This document shows, in pieces, positions 32,997-44,690 of a DNA stretch of 64,000 nt. Within the stretch, counting starts at the first letter, position 1; every line of letters starts with the position of its first letter. The stretch spans positions 6,696,501 to 6,760,500 of the forward strand of contig JARFIW010000170.1 of NCBI GenBank assembly GCA_036346225.1, written 5' to 3'. A model generated the notes under the pieces. The model ran no database searches, was not told where the DNA came from, and was given only the letters and a program-made list of their open reading frames with translations. The DNA is from Platerodrilus igneus. Lineage: Eukaryota > Arthropoda > Insecta > Coleoptera > Lycidae. The position numbers and the translations under genes were made by a program.

Positions 32997-33316
32997 ACCT
33001 ACACACTTATTATAATTAAATAAAAAACAAAAAATTTTTTTTTGACAAACTACTAGTGTCATATTAGATTATAATATTTATTTTTATCTTTACTACTGTT
33101 ATTTTTTAAAAATAGTTACTGTTTATTTATGCTGTACTAGCCAATTTTAGATTAATCCTCACTTTAGTAAGTAATATCTACACGAATTTGTACCAGTTAT
33201 TATGTCCCTACATTTTAGTGCCTGTGAACAAGAATTGAAAAAAATTCGAAAATTTAGGCAATAAAAAAGAGCATTATCTTATTTCTAGCTGACCTATAAA
33301 CCACAAAGAACATTCA

Positions 33317-33328
<12 letters not shown>
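32997..33328 (+). mobile_element. right pseudo-LTR of Penelope-like element
   Basis: Direct repeat of 29911-30251. Its last bases (CAAACTATATA) pass straight into (AT)n, whereas the left copy and the minus copy continue CATAGAGCAAG. The microsatellite therefore starts inside the element's own end. Confidence 0.9.
33219..33260 (+). ncRNA. hammerhead-like motif in right pseudo-LTR, G3-C8 core
   Basis: Same sequence and fold as 30134-30175. Two cleavage sites flanking the whole element would release a unit-length RNA. Confidence 0.65.

Positions 33329-33372
<44 letters not shown>
33321..33372. repeat. (AT)n microsatellite at Penelope terminus
   Basis: About 26 AT units growing out of the pseudo-LTR end. 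The 435 bases after it (33373-33807) hold nothing I recognise. Confidence 0.9.
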
Positions 33373-33374
<2 letters not shown>

Positions 33375-33807
33375 ATTTGGGGATATGTAACTTGTCACCA
33401 AGTCCTAATCTCATTAAAAACAAGATGTGCTCTAAGAAAGAACTTGGAAAACCGCAGAGAAAAATATCGCATTCTTTGTGTAAACATTGTTATAAAAAAA
33501 AAGAGTGCGTAGCATCTGTAATAAAGTAATATAGTTAGAGCAAGAAAAGGCCATAAGAGGCGTGCTCTTATTACCTTGCTATTTAAAAAAGCATACGAAA
33601 TCATTTCCTGTAATAAAACTATACTTATTGAAGCTACTTAAAAGACTAAAAAAGATCTTGTCCTTTTAAACTCTCACTAACATACATATCAAGTGCTATT
33701 ACTAACTAAACCTGATGGAAAACACTACAAAAATGAGTACAACTATGTCACCATTAATATCTTTCCTCTTTAAGTTATAGAATTTTATCTAAGTTTCCTA
33801 TTTTCGA

Positions 33808-34376
33808 CGCGAGTTACATATACCCCAAATCTATATATGTACAATTAAATAGGAATTATTAGGAAATTATAAAGAAACTGAAGTTAGAAGCAACACTGTA
33901 AATTCTAGGATAAATAAAGAATAAGTTATAAAGTTCACAAGCAAGTTATGAGAACGGATGTGAATACATTGTATTCCAGACGTAAGTGATACTGCAGGTG
34001 CAGGTCACAGACGGTTAAGAAACAGCACTTATTAGAATTAAAATTATTACTTTGTATTAAATGAATTACATAAAGAAATAAGAAGACATGAGCTCTGCAG
34101 TTCCCACAGACATGTGAGGGGCAGGGACAACATAAATACCCTGGAATCCCCAGATCAGTCGGTCATTCTTGAGTATTTCAGCTTTTACATTGTTGTTTGC
34201 TTAGGCTACTCACCATTATTTAACTCCAATTATTATTAAATTTCGACTTAGAATAATTTAAAGTGTTAGTCAAAATTCCAAATGTAATTTCTGTTTTATA
34301 AATAAATTTGTTACAAGAAGTTTTGGTAGAAGACTTTTTAAAAAGGCAGCTCTCAAGGCCCAAAACGTAACTCGCG
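33808..34376 (+). mobile_element. Ty3/gypsy solo LTR with CGCG target duplication
   Basis: LTR 33812-34372 (561 bases) begins AGTTAC and ends GTAACT, the inverted termini of errantivirus-type LTRs. It is flanked by CGCG on both sides (33808-33811 and 34373-34376), within an ACGCGT context. It is clearly related to 55048-55616 and, more distantly, to 39106 and 22583. Internal sequence has been lost by LTR-LTR recombination. Confidence 0.88.
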
Positions 34377-34612
34377 TTTGTCTAAAATATAACATCAAAA
34401 TTAGTTTAAGTCATTCATTTAATGAGCCTGTACTACCTTTTGTCTAATAATTTCAATTACAAAATATACAACAAATATTCACCATAAAAAAGAAATCTTT
34501 CATTATGCGATAACAGGTTTAATTTTCCCCGAAAGAGGGCAGCACCGTTTTCGGTACTTAGTGTAGCAGAGACCGTAAGGATCGGTATGGCATTCTAAGA
34601 CACACTACCACG

Positions 34613-35060
34613 ATGTGGAAGGCAACGGGAAACCACAACATTACCTCCCAAGTACAGAGCGTACTTAAATTGTTATTTAAAATAATGGCATCCTCGAAGG
34701 TAAAAAATTCCGGAGTTAAAATAGTCCCCAATTCCAATCTCCGGGAGGGGACTACTTCAGACGATGTGATCAGAAATTATAAAAAAAGAATCGGGAACAT
34801 TTTGCGAGTCGGAGCTTGGAGTGTTAGAAGTATGAAGCAAGTAGGTATGCTAGAGATCTTTAAAATTGAAATGGATAGGTTGGCATTAGGCATAGTACGG
34901 ATCAGCGAAGTTTGGTGGCCAGAGACAGGGGATTTTTGTAGCAGAGGATAATTCACACAGGATCGGAGGAAGGAAATTCGGGTGTGGGTTATAAAAAAAC
35001 AGATAGAAAGGCATGAGGAAATAGTGCGGAATATAGAAGCAGAGATAGGAAAAAAGAGAG
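34613..35060 (+). pseudogene. LINE apurinic-endonuclease N-terminal fragment
   Basis: The frame reads ILRVGAWSVRSMKQVGMLEIFKIEMDRLALGIVRISEVWWPETGDF. This is the opening of the exonuclease-endonuclease-phosphatase domain of insect non-LTR elements (annotated in many genomes as craniofacial development protein 2-like). The catalytic Asn appears replaced by Ser in GAWSVRS; the Glu of ISEVWWP remains. After 34951 the frame shifts (HTGSEEGNSGVG) and stops. No RT core follows, so it is a dead, internally deleted copy. Confidence 0.8.
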
Positions 35061-35730
35061 ATAGATGTACACCTAGGTTGGACTATTGCACGCTTAATCA
35101 AAAATTTAGGTTGCGGGAATTTCAGGGAAAAGTGTAGACTAGCTCAGAATAGAAATCAATGGAAGTACGCATTGAACCAAATCGAAGATGGAAACTTAAT
35201 GACGAAAAAAATAAATGTAATTAAATCTGATGATTTTAATATAAGCAACTCAAGGTGTTTGTTTTGCACTATTTACAACTTATGTTAATTGTGTGAAAAT
35301 TATTGGGGGATCTTGGTAGCCACAGGCTGCTTAACCCGCTTCACATACCACCGAATATCGGTGAAATAAGGCATATATTTAGAAAACAATAGAAACGGAA
35401 CCCAGCTGTTCGAGGCTGTAGTAATGTCAGGGAGCTGTGCAGGTTAGCTCGGAATAGAAATCAGTGAAGGTACGCGTCCAACCAGTTCCAAGACGCAAAA
35501 CCTAATGACGAAAAAATAATTGCACTTAAATCTGATGAGTACTATAAACAAATACAAGTGTTGATTTTGCAATATGTTCAACTAATCCTGATTGTGCGGA
35601 AGAATTTATTGGAAAACTATTAATTCGGCAAATGTTCAAGAGTTGGGGGATCTTGGTAGCCACAGGCTGCTTAAGCCCCCTTCACATACCACGGAGTATC
35701 GGTATATGTTTTACAAAACAATAGAAAGGG
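35045..35730 (+). repeat. tandemly duplicated LINE 3' end (two ~320-bp units)
   Basis: Units at about 35115-35400 and 35430-35730 share four blocks: TTAGCTCGGAATAGAAATCA, ACGAAAAAATAA, the string GGGGGATCTTGGTAGCCACAGG, and CTGCTTAA..CTTCACATACCAC with TATCGGT. The front of each unit is the C-terminal tail of a LINE RT (AQNR-type block); the rear block is the same as one in the Penelope arms at 62540 and 63720. Confidence 0.75.
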
Positions 35731-35805
35731 AACCAAACTGTATCTAACGAGAAAGAGCAGCGGCTATGTTCCAAGACAACAAACATTGAAATAAGGACAA
35801 AAGTA

Positions 35806-35930
35806 TTGGAAGCATATGTGTGGAGCACAGCACTGTACCCCTATGAAATAGGGACACTAGGAGAAGGAGACAGAAAAAGGAGGAAACCTTTTGGAATGTT
35901 ATGCTTCAGATGTATGATGATGATGGACAG
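35806..35930 (+). pseudogene. LINE reverse transcriptase C-terminal fragment
   Basis: Reads EAYVWSTALYPYEIGTLGEGDRK-like text, the segment after the RT domain found in many insect non-LTR elements (consensus YVWSTLLYGCETWTL). Frames are broken afterwards. Confidence 0.7.
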
Positions 35931-36119
35931 TTAAAGTTAATAACAAAGAGGTTATAGAAATAGTTGGAAATTAATGATATGTATGGAAAAAAATAGAAGA
36001 AAGTAGTTCAGTTAAAGTTCATTACAAAGAGGTTATAGAAATAGTAGGGAAATACAAATATCTGTAAAAAACAAAAAAAAAGACGAAATAGGATACGTTC
36101 TAAGGCATTTTTAGGGAAT

Positions 36120-36320
36120 GGTGGGGGATATATTACAAGCAGATGTAGGAAAAAAGAGAGGTACATGTAGACCTAGATCAGAATATTGCACATAGATAAT
36201 GAAAGATGCAGACTGTGGGAATTTCAGGAAAATGTATACTTTAGCTCAAAATAGGAAACAAAGGAGGTACACATCTAACCAGTTCTAGGACTGAAAGCTT
36301 AATGATGATGAGGTTTTAAT
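36120..36320 (+). pseudogene. LINE C-terminal tail and 3' end
   Basis: Matches 35045-35215: a block equivalent to RPRSEYCT..DAGCGNFR, then CTTTAGCTCAAAATAGGAAAC, then GTACACATCTAACCAGTTC and a terminal AATGATGATGA run. This marks a LINE 3' terminus. Confidence 0.7.
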
Positions 36321-36668
36321 TTAGTAGAGTATATTTTCCCCACTAATTTCATATGAAAACAGTAATTGTTATGCTACAACATTTAATAATGTCCTTTAAT
36401 ATTCAGATCTGTATATGCAGGCTCACAACAATGAAAACACACTACTAGTGCTTTAAATTATAAGTTAAAAGTATTTACCTTTCATAAATTTTAGAACATT
36501 ATATTAGGCGTCTATTTAAAGTTAAACAATTCATTTAAAATATGGCCCGAAAAGCTATACTAAATCATAGCCAAGAGTATGAATTTTCCTGATAATACCT
36601 AAGCTTTGGATATTAATTTTTAATAATAATTCGCATAGCCTATGCAGTGCAAATAAGTTTTAGGTTAC

Positions 36669-37520
36669 TAATATTACTTTAAACGTAAACATTAACACTT
36701 TAAGTGGTAACCCTTATGCGATCATAATAGAAACAAATATCTGCTCTGTTACTGAGCTAGTGACATTGACTTTCTTTTTAAGAGACCTCAGGATAACCTT
36801 GAATTGTTAAATAAATGTTGAAAAGTCACAAGATAAAGCGGCGAAAGCATGTTTCAACATGAAACATCCAAACAAGCAAGCCTCCTACAGAAATTTCTGG
36901 AACTGCAAATTACTAAGAAATTGGAAAACCACGCTGTTTTCCTTTATTCTTGAATGCAATCTCTTAATTAAATTTAATATTCGACTTCCAAAAACTATTA
37001 ATGTGGAATGACGTAATACAGGACGTCATATTTATCCATGAGAATCAGAACTTGTGGTTGTATAATCTTCTTAAGATTATCACTCAGAGCGCTGTAATTG
37101 AAATTAAATTAGAATAATGTATTAAATACTTTTACCTGATCACCGTTAACAGAGAAACCAAACCATCTACGACCTTCCCATTTAAGGGTACAAAATCAAA
37201 TGGCGATGCGTGTATGTCGCTAGATCGTTTTTTTACAAAACCCATCTTACCTGTTTCAAGAACCGAGAGCAAATGTTCTCCAAATTGACAAACAAACGAA
37301 ACGACCATACGTTGCTTGTCATAATGAGCAAAGTTCAAACAACCATTCATTAAAACATGAGCCTATATTATGCATTTTAACTAATACTCGACTCCTAATT
37401 TGATTATATTCTAAATGACTAAATTCTAATTAATATTAAAAAATTAATTATTGAATTAAATAATTGGTACACTAAGTGTAGTAAACAAGAAATCTACGTT
37501 TTTATAAATCACGTCAAAAA
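36669..37520. repeat. diverged repeat, copy 2 (partner 20580-22170)
   Basis: Ends match copy 1 in the same orientation (see partner). It carries the minus-strand frame at 37132-37350, whose start region corresponds to a decayed segment at about 21958-22010 in copy 1. Confidence 0.55.
37132..37350 (-). CDS. unidentified small ORF, possible first coding exon
   Basis: A 72-codon frame beginning MNGCLNFAHYDKQRMVVSF. I do not recognise the protein; the composition is ordinary for coding sequence. At about 37258 (minus strand) GAAACAG|GTAAGATGG is a textbook 5' splice site, so the true exon may end after LLSVLET and the rest be intron. It could equally be part of an unknown transposon. Confidence 0.3.
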   Translation of the reverse strand: MNGCLNFAHYDKQRMVVSFVCQFGEHLLSVLETGKMGFVKKRSSDIHASPFDFVPLNGKVVDGLVSLLTVIR

Positions 37521-39105
37521 GATGTTTCACAGCGTTAAACGGGATGCTTAAAATATCTCACTTAGCTTTAAAACATCTCGGTGTATAAAATATTTCCATG
37601 TATTACAAAAAACAATTTTAAATTGTAACATAACAATTTGCAAGAATAAGAATTGCCGATGGCCGAGGTTACAAAAGAATTAGTATTTCCATGCAAAATA
37701 CATGTGGGAAGCTCTAAAGATAATGAAATAAATAATGATCCTTATCTTGAATGCAATCAATAAATTCCACAATAAATTAATTTTTTGACTAAGTATTCCC
37801 AAGAATCAAACCTCGAGCACTTCTAGGTTAGTTACGCAAGTTGTATCGTACTATGCTTGCATAACATAAAAAACAAAAAAAAAATTTCCATAAACCCCAA
37901 ACTATTTATTAATTCTTTAACCAAACGCTGAACGTTCCACTACAAATTCATAAAACCAAATTCATTCGCATAAGAAGGCGAACATGCGCTTTGCTTTAAA
38001 AAAAGTTTCTGAAAATTAATCTTAAAACACGAATTTTCAGCTTTTTAATAATCAACTGCTGTCGCGTAAAATTATGCCGCAGCTTAAAATTAGACCTGCG
38101 TTAGGTAAAAACGTTTTAACCTTTTCATTCCGCGTTCAAAAAGTTAGCACTCTTTAGAAAGGCGGAATCAAATATGAAATATAAGTAGAATTGAGGTTTT
38201 ACTTAATAAAGTTGTGACCTGGTTATATTTCAACTTCACGAAGTATGAAGAGTTAAATCGTTTGACAATATACGACGAACTTACCGTAGTGTCCTCTAAA
38301 TTTGTCAAGTCAGAAAAGAGGTTTGAGGAAGAGTGATTATCAATACTTCACATCAAACTGAAATTTATATTCCGATCCAGTAATAGGCAATATATACAAC
38401 TTTAAAGTGAAAGTGGTTATCCAGGTACTCCATGAGCTTAACCGAGCAAGGCGATAAAAGGTTCAATAAAACAATTCCAAACTTAAACTACTTTGAAAGC
38501 GAGAGAATAAAAAATAAGTTAAAGTAAGGAAATTTATACAAAAGTTTTAAACGGCTTAGACCTTTCATTCGTAACAAATGGTCCTGATGGTATATCAAAA
38601 TCAGCAATCGACAACCTTTCGAAAAAGGGCTGCGTCGTGAGCTTAGGCCTGTGTTCCAAATGTATTGTGCCGACCAGTACCAAGCATATACAAGGTTAAT
38701 AGAAAAATATTTTAATATTAGTAAATATATTAGCAAAACAAACTCTATAAATTAAAAGTTACTAACAATTAAATAAATATTAACCTAAAAAAGACCAATA
38801 ATTATTTATCGTAATAAAAAACACGATTTATAAAAGTTTTACACGCCGAGCTTTAATTTCAGGAAACTTTTGAACAATACAGTTAAAACTATAACGGACG
38901 ACCACTAATGAATGTGCAGTTCTACATTCTTTTTGTAGGGGCCTGTCTGTCAATTAATTAATAGTAATTCTGTATGTGTTATTATATTCTATTAATATTT
39001 TTGCTTTTCGTACTTTTAAAGCACTAACAATGAAGAGCACTTGTTTATGAGTTGGATGGATGAACGTCTTTTGGTGTCACTACGGGTCCATTTTTGTTGG
39101 CTGCA
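37521..39105. other. unassigned sequence
   Basis: No gene recognised. The 130 bases at 38460-38590 are the reverse complement of 46068-46200 (TGAAAGG..AAG.CGTTTAAAACTT.CGTATAAATT), so both belong to an unnamed dispersed repeat. Confidence 0.4.
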
Positions 39106-39686
39106 AGAATACATATCCCTCAAATTATGATGTATATAAAATTAAATGCAATTATTATGTCTTAAAAAATAGAATGTTACATTGTATAATTGAAGGTAAT
39201 AATATAAAAGGTTAACGAAAGTTCATATCAAACATAAGAACCCAAACAACTACTTTGTATTCCAGACGCAACCTGATACTGCAGGTGCAGGACGTAATGA
39301 ACTGCAACAAAGTAAACTTAATTAAGAGGTAAGACATTGTAAGTTATCAATAAATAGCAGACGGTGAGATCTGCACTTCCCACAAAATATGTGAGAGCAG
39401 GAATTACATAAATACCCTAAGGAATCCCTGATGACCAATCAGTCTCGAACTTATAACTTTAACATTTTTGGTAGTTCAAGCTACTCACAATAATTTTTAA
39501 TTATTAATTATTGATTTCAAGTATTTTGTCAATTTCAATTAGTTTAGTGAATATAAACGTTTAAGTTGATTGTATCTAGAAAGCCATTTTTGTAATTGTA
39601 TAATTGAGAATAAAACTGATAGAAGAATTTTTTGGGATATAAATATTTTTAAAAAGAAGCTCCCAAAGGCTCAAAACCTATCTATC
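39106..39686 (+). mobile_element. 5' LTR of a degenerate Ty3/gypsy element
   Basis: Member of the same LTR family as 33812 and 55048 (ACATATCCC start, TACTGCAGGTGCAGG, ACATAAATACCCT, AAAAAGAAGCTCCCAAAGGC). It ends ACCTATCTATC just before a primer-binding site, and the gag-pol remnant follows in the same orientation. Confidence 0.8.
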
Positions 39687-39704
39687 TGGCGCAGACAAAA
39701 CGGA
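39687..39704 (+). other. primer-binding site
   Basis: TGGCGCAGACAAAACGG directly after the LTR. TGGCGCAG is the start expected for a tRNA-Ser-type primer site in insect gypsy-group elements. Confidence 0.7.
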
Positions 39705-40194
39705 TTCCAGAAGGGCATTAGCGATTCCAAAATCGAAGAACTGGTGACAAATTTCAATTCTTCACTAAAAAGAACAAAAGGTGGACGAAGTATAAAATCG
39801 ACCAAATCCAATAAAGAAGGAAGACTAATGAAACTGGCAATCAAATTATTGTAAGTACCTACAGTTCATTTTCCTAACCATTTTTTTTCAATTGAATATT
39901 GATGTTAGCAAATAAGATTGAAATAAAAGAATTTATATTTTTGTACAATTTATTATCGCAATTTATTATTACTGAAAGAAATTTACTCAGCAAAAGTCTG
40001 AACTCGAAATAACTAAGGTTTATAATTACATACATCTTATGTACAATTTATTATTGCAACAATTATTTTATGAAACAATTATTCAGCAAAAGTCTGTAAC
40101 CGATGTAATTATAGCAGAGGTTCATAACTACATACAATAAACGTAACAATAAGTGATTCTTTAAATAACTTTAATACAAACTCGACTGAAGTAA

Positions 40195-41400
40195 TTGAGA
40201 ATAAAATTTATAAAGATGAATTCTGAAAACTTAAAACTATATTTAAATTCAATAACAACGTATGATGGTAATCAAGTGCTACTAGGTATACTTATTACTG
40301 CTTGTGAGAGATTATTGAAATCTTTTTACAAACAAGGAGACGTTGATCGAAATTTATGGTTATTACGCTTAATAAAGTAAATTAACAGGTAGAACTTTGA
40401 CCCTTATTGCAAGTCGTGATGACCTGACAGATTGAGACGATTACAAAAGAGTGTTGATTGCGCATTTCGGTGACGAGCGGAATATAAAATGTCTTATTAG
40501 AGACTTAATAAACCTACGAATGAAAACTAATCAAGCACCATACCGATTTGGTATGCGATTTCAAGACGTGCAAAGTTTAATTCTAACTAAATTGAAACTC
40601 GCGGAACCCGATCAAAACATACGTTTAATAAATACGAAGATGTACGATGAGATAGCTTTATACACTTATATAAACGCATCACCCGAGCGATTATCGGACA
40701 AAATAAGATTTCGAAACCCCCATAAATTTAGAAGAAGCGATGAATTTAATTGTAGAAGAAGAAAACGCTATGTATTACAGAAACCGGATTTACAACCCTA
40801 ACGCGAACAAAAATTACCACCAATTAAAACGATACAAGCAGCGAGACAAAAACCAACACAACCTAAATTCACATCATTTAACGCACCTATAAATCAACCA
40901 AGAATTAACAACCCAAACCTTAATAATACAAATTTCAACAATCAATTTCGAAAACCAACATTAAATTCGTCTCTTACAAAACCCACATTTACACCAAAAT
41001 TCAATCAGAACGCAAATCAAACATGGCAAACATTTGGTGTAAATTCTAACAGAAACGCACCAATGACGAGTAATAACAAAAACCCCAATAATTACTACAA
41101 ATCAACCCCTATGAACACTTCATTTGGTAACACCAGACAGAACATTAAAATATCTCAAATTAGACCCGATTATACCCAAAAACGAAATTTCACTTCCGAG
41201 GAACTATTTCACTAAGTAATAGAAAATTTTAAAAATCAAGACACAGATAATTATGCGAATCCAAGTAGAAACGATGAAACAAATCATTCAGAATGTTACC
41301 AATGCAACAACCCTTACGAAAATTACGAAGACGATGAAGAAAATACGTGCTCAAATTTTCAATTGGACCAAATAAAATACGATCAGATGTAATAAATCAA
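40195..41400 (+). pseudogene. Ty3/gypsy gag remnant
   Basis: Pieces in order: NSITTYDGN (N-terminal gag), FGDERNIKCLIRDLINLRMK and PYRFGMRFQDVQSL (capsid-like gag core of the 17.6/297/gypsy group). Then come an Asn/Pro-rich basic tail to about 41215 and a short CYQC..NPYENYED segment. The frame is broken by nonsense changes (near 40378 and 40437) and a stop at 40801. No env remnant is seen. Confidence 0.8.
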
Positions 41401-42320
41401 ACAATATTAATCAACACATTTTACACTATATAGAAATACCTCACGCGGAAATTACCCTTACCAAAAACTTTCAACGTAAAATTGAAACATAAATTTTGCA
41501 TTTTTGAATTTAACGATAAATACGACGGATTAATAGACATGGATCTTTTAAGAAAACTAGGGACGAATATCGATATGAAAACCGATTATTAAGAACAAAA
41601 CACGAACAAATTCCAATTAAATTTCAAAACAGCAACATTCAAACCGATCAAAAATACACCACCGAACCTAGGACAGAAAAACAAATAAAAGTCTTAGTAA
41701 ATTCAAAAGGCGACATAGGTATAATAAATCACATGTCATTTCAACAAAGAGTAGAAACACCTACCGCGTTTAGTACACATAAAAGACAACTACGCCACTA
41801 CGACAATTTTAAACTCAAACGATTACCCCATAAAAGTATCTTTAACAACACCAATCGAAGTGGAAGAAGTGAATTTTAGTGAAATGGAAATCGACGAAGA
41901 CCCTGAAAGTAATTCCAACCCCACAGAACACGACAAAATGTTAAAAGAAAATTTAATGAACGTTCGTTTCGATGACAATACAAACACAGAAGAGGAGAGA
42001 GCAATAAAAGACATGTTTCGAATACCGAGATATATTTATATTCCATTGTGAAGAGATACCTTTAACTTTCACTAACGCAGTAAAACATAGCACTGAACTA
42101 ACAGATGATAAACCGATTTCCACCAAAGCATATAGACTACCTCAAGCAAGTCAAGAAGAAGCAGACAGACAGGTAGCAGATTTATGAATACAAGACATCA
42201 TTCAACATTCGAATTTACCATGGAGCAGCCCCGTACTAATTGTACCGAAGAAACTAGATGCCTCACGCAAACGCAAATACCGAATGGTTATCGATTACAG
42301 AAAACTCAAATATAGTTAAA
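41400..42320 (+). pseudogene. Ty3/gypsy protease and RT N-terminal remnant
   Basis: HKFCIFEFNDKYDGLIDMDLL resembles the segment after the protease active site. DKPISTKAYRLPQA and [14 protein letters not shown] with [10 protein letters not shown] are the beginning of a Ty3/gypsy RT. Several stops interrupt it. Homology ends abruptly at the RKL motif near 42310, before any catalytic RT residue. Confidence 0.85.
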
Positions 42321-43210
42321 TTCTCCATTCCACGTCGTGTACTTAGTAGTACAATGATTAACGTTGAACTTTACATTTTTGCTGACGCAAGAAGTCCACA
42401 GGCCTATGGCGTGGTAGCAGATCTAAAGCGTTTTACCAGCAAGAAATGTAAATTTTTGATTGCCAAAAATCGTGTTGCACCTTTAAATCAAATTTTATCT
42501 TTACCCAGACTTGAATTATCTGCAGTTATATGTGCCGTTAGATTAGAGCGATACATTCTAGATAACGTTGAGTTAAACATATGTGAAGGTTTTCTATAAA
42601 CTGATTCTCAAATAACATTTTACTGGGTAGGGGGAAAAGGTTCGAAACGGAAGCCGTTTGTGCAAAACAAAGTTAACAAAATAAGGTCTATAAAAAAACA
42701 TAAATTGGAAGTATTGCCCAGGGAAAATTAATTCTGCCGATTTATTAACGAGGGGCGTATCTGGTGTAAAGTTGTTTTGAACAATAGATACAGGGTCCTG
42801 ACTGGTTAATGTTAGAAAAGAAAGATTGGCCAGATAAAGACACGATGGATGAAAACGTTTTTTTGGCGAGCCTTGTGGAAATCGAATCTATAAATAAAAG
42901 AGAAAAAACTACAAGCATTGTTTGATCTTGAACGTTATGGTGGTTATCTGAAAATTTTACGGATAATCGCCTTTATTTTACCGTTTGTAAATAAGGTTGA
43001 AGCAACAAAAAAAAATGTATAAGAGAACTAAGTGTAGGAGAGATAGAAAGAGCTGAAATTTACTGGATTAAAGTTGTACAACACAAAGAGTTTTTTGAGG
43101 AAATGTACGTTGAATGCAAAGACACTTAATCCGTTTTTTGACGTACATAAAGTATTGCCGAAGTAAAGGGTGTGGGATTTGCGAAGGACCACCCTGTGTT
43201 CAGGGAAATA
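42320..43210 (+). pseudogene. BEL/Pao pol fragment (RNase H to pre-integrase)
   Basis: VELYIFADARSPQAYGVVADL, then KNRVAPLN and LPRLELSAVICAVRL, then TDSQITFYW form the RNase H-like segment of BEL/Pao elements. Further on, ELSVGEIERAEIYWIKVVQHKEFF is the conserved helical block that precedes their integrase. Frames are shifted several times. No integrase core is found. Confidence 0.85.
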
Positions 43211-44486
43211 AAAGACTTAATGAAAAAATAATATTGTTAGAGTTTAATGTATGAATAAAATATACAGAAAGCAATGAGCTACAATGACCATAATTAAAGA
43301 TTTGAATAACTGAAGTAGCTGCAGGAAATGCCGGTAATTTTGAAGGTAATAAACAGAGTGGCTTACTAACCTTGTATGCTGATTGGTAATGAAATTGGCA
43401 TGTTGATTATTTTCATTGGGAATTTATATTACTCGTACCCGCAGCACTACTTGATTTAAAGTTTGTTCATAAATACTGGCACTATCACTATACTGTTTTT
43501 TGATAGTAGTTACATGAAGCTTAATTGGCGCAACGTAGTATCTTCAAGCGAAGCATATAATAAAACAGCCCCAACCCTTTCGTGTGTTTGGGCTTTTATC
43601 CCTTAATCTTTCCATCTCCTCCGTTGAGGATTAAGCCTTAGGATGGGTTAGGAAGGTTTTTATTGGATGGTAGGAAAAAAGCGTGTTTAATGGCAACCAG
43701 TTTTAATTAAAGTAAATAATAATAGGCAAATAAAATTACTAAAAACAATTAATATAAATAAGTGAAATGAGCACTAAACAACAACACACGCTTACTTAGC
43801 AAAGCTCACAAATATCAGGTTACACATAATCTCCACAGAAACAAAATAAATACAATGTAAAATTTTCCAATAAATCCATTTGCAGGATTGTTGAGTACAC
43901 TCGATAGCATTATTCGCGCATTTTTTTATGTATTTCCACATACGTTCAATATTAAAATCGTAACACAATGACATCTCTCGAAGGCTTGCAGATTGGGAAA
44001 AGGGAAAGGAGCTAGACACCAGACAGATAACAATTAATTAATTATTTGCAAGCCGTAGAAGAGAACGCGTGTGAGAGTGGCCCTGAAAGACTAGTCGAGT
44101 ACACGTTATTGGCTATGAATTAGCAAATGGGAGTTAAACGTGTTGGTATCCGCGAATTTTCGACAAATCCCAACAACACCGATAGAATTGAGGCGGACTG
44201 GTTCCAAACCAACGGAGACTGGATATGATGAACCCGAAGGAACAGTAATTCTATCGTGACTCCATGGAATTCTTTATCCAAATAAAGACTCAATAGTAAG
44301 TGTAGTAGTTATATAGAAATCTCATTCATTGATTGTTGGTGGCATTTATGTATGACGCTTGCTCAATTAAATATCAATGAAATTATACGTCCACAAGTAG
44401 TGTAAAGTATAATGTTAATTTTACTAGATGTACAAAACATGACCTATGTAAATTCACAATTCTGTGTGTGCCTGTTTACAGGAATA
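43211..44486. other. unassigned sequence after the BEL/Pao fragment
   Basis: Possibly BEL/Pao non-coding or LTR material. AATTGGCGCAACGTAG near 43525 resembles a primer-binding site, but no LTR pair could be matched. Confidence 0.3.
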
Positions 44487-44690
44487 ATGTTATGATGGCT
44501 GTACTCAAGTAGATTTAGGTGACGCAGTGAGCTGAAAGTAGTTATTTCATTTGTTTAAATATATAGTTTAGCATTTTGTAAAAGAAACTTCATTTCATCA
44601 AAAGCCAAATTAATTAGGATCCCCAGAATACCCGCCGTCCAGAGAATTATTGCTAGACTAGGCGAGTTGGCGCCTAAATTTAGGATACGT
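44487..44690 (+). other. possible LTR end and primer-binding site
   Basis: TGTTATGATGGC at 44487 is an LTR-like start, and GTTGGCGCCTAAATTT near 44668 is a primer-site-like string. No second copy exists in the window to test this. Confidence 0.2.

Noticed and set aside
39570..39854. 94-codon frame across the LTR end and leader
   Set aside because: It spans the LTR/primer-site border of the gypsy element and has no domain; regarded as chance.
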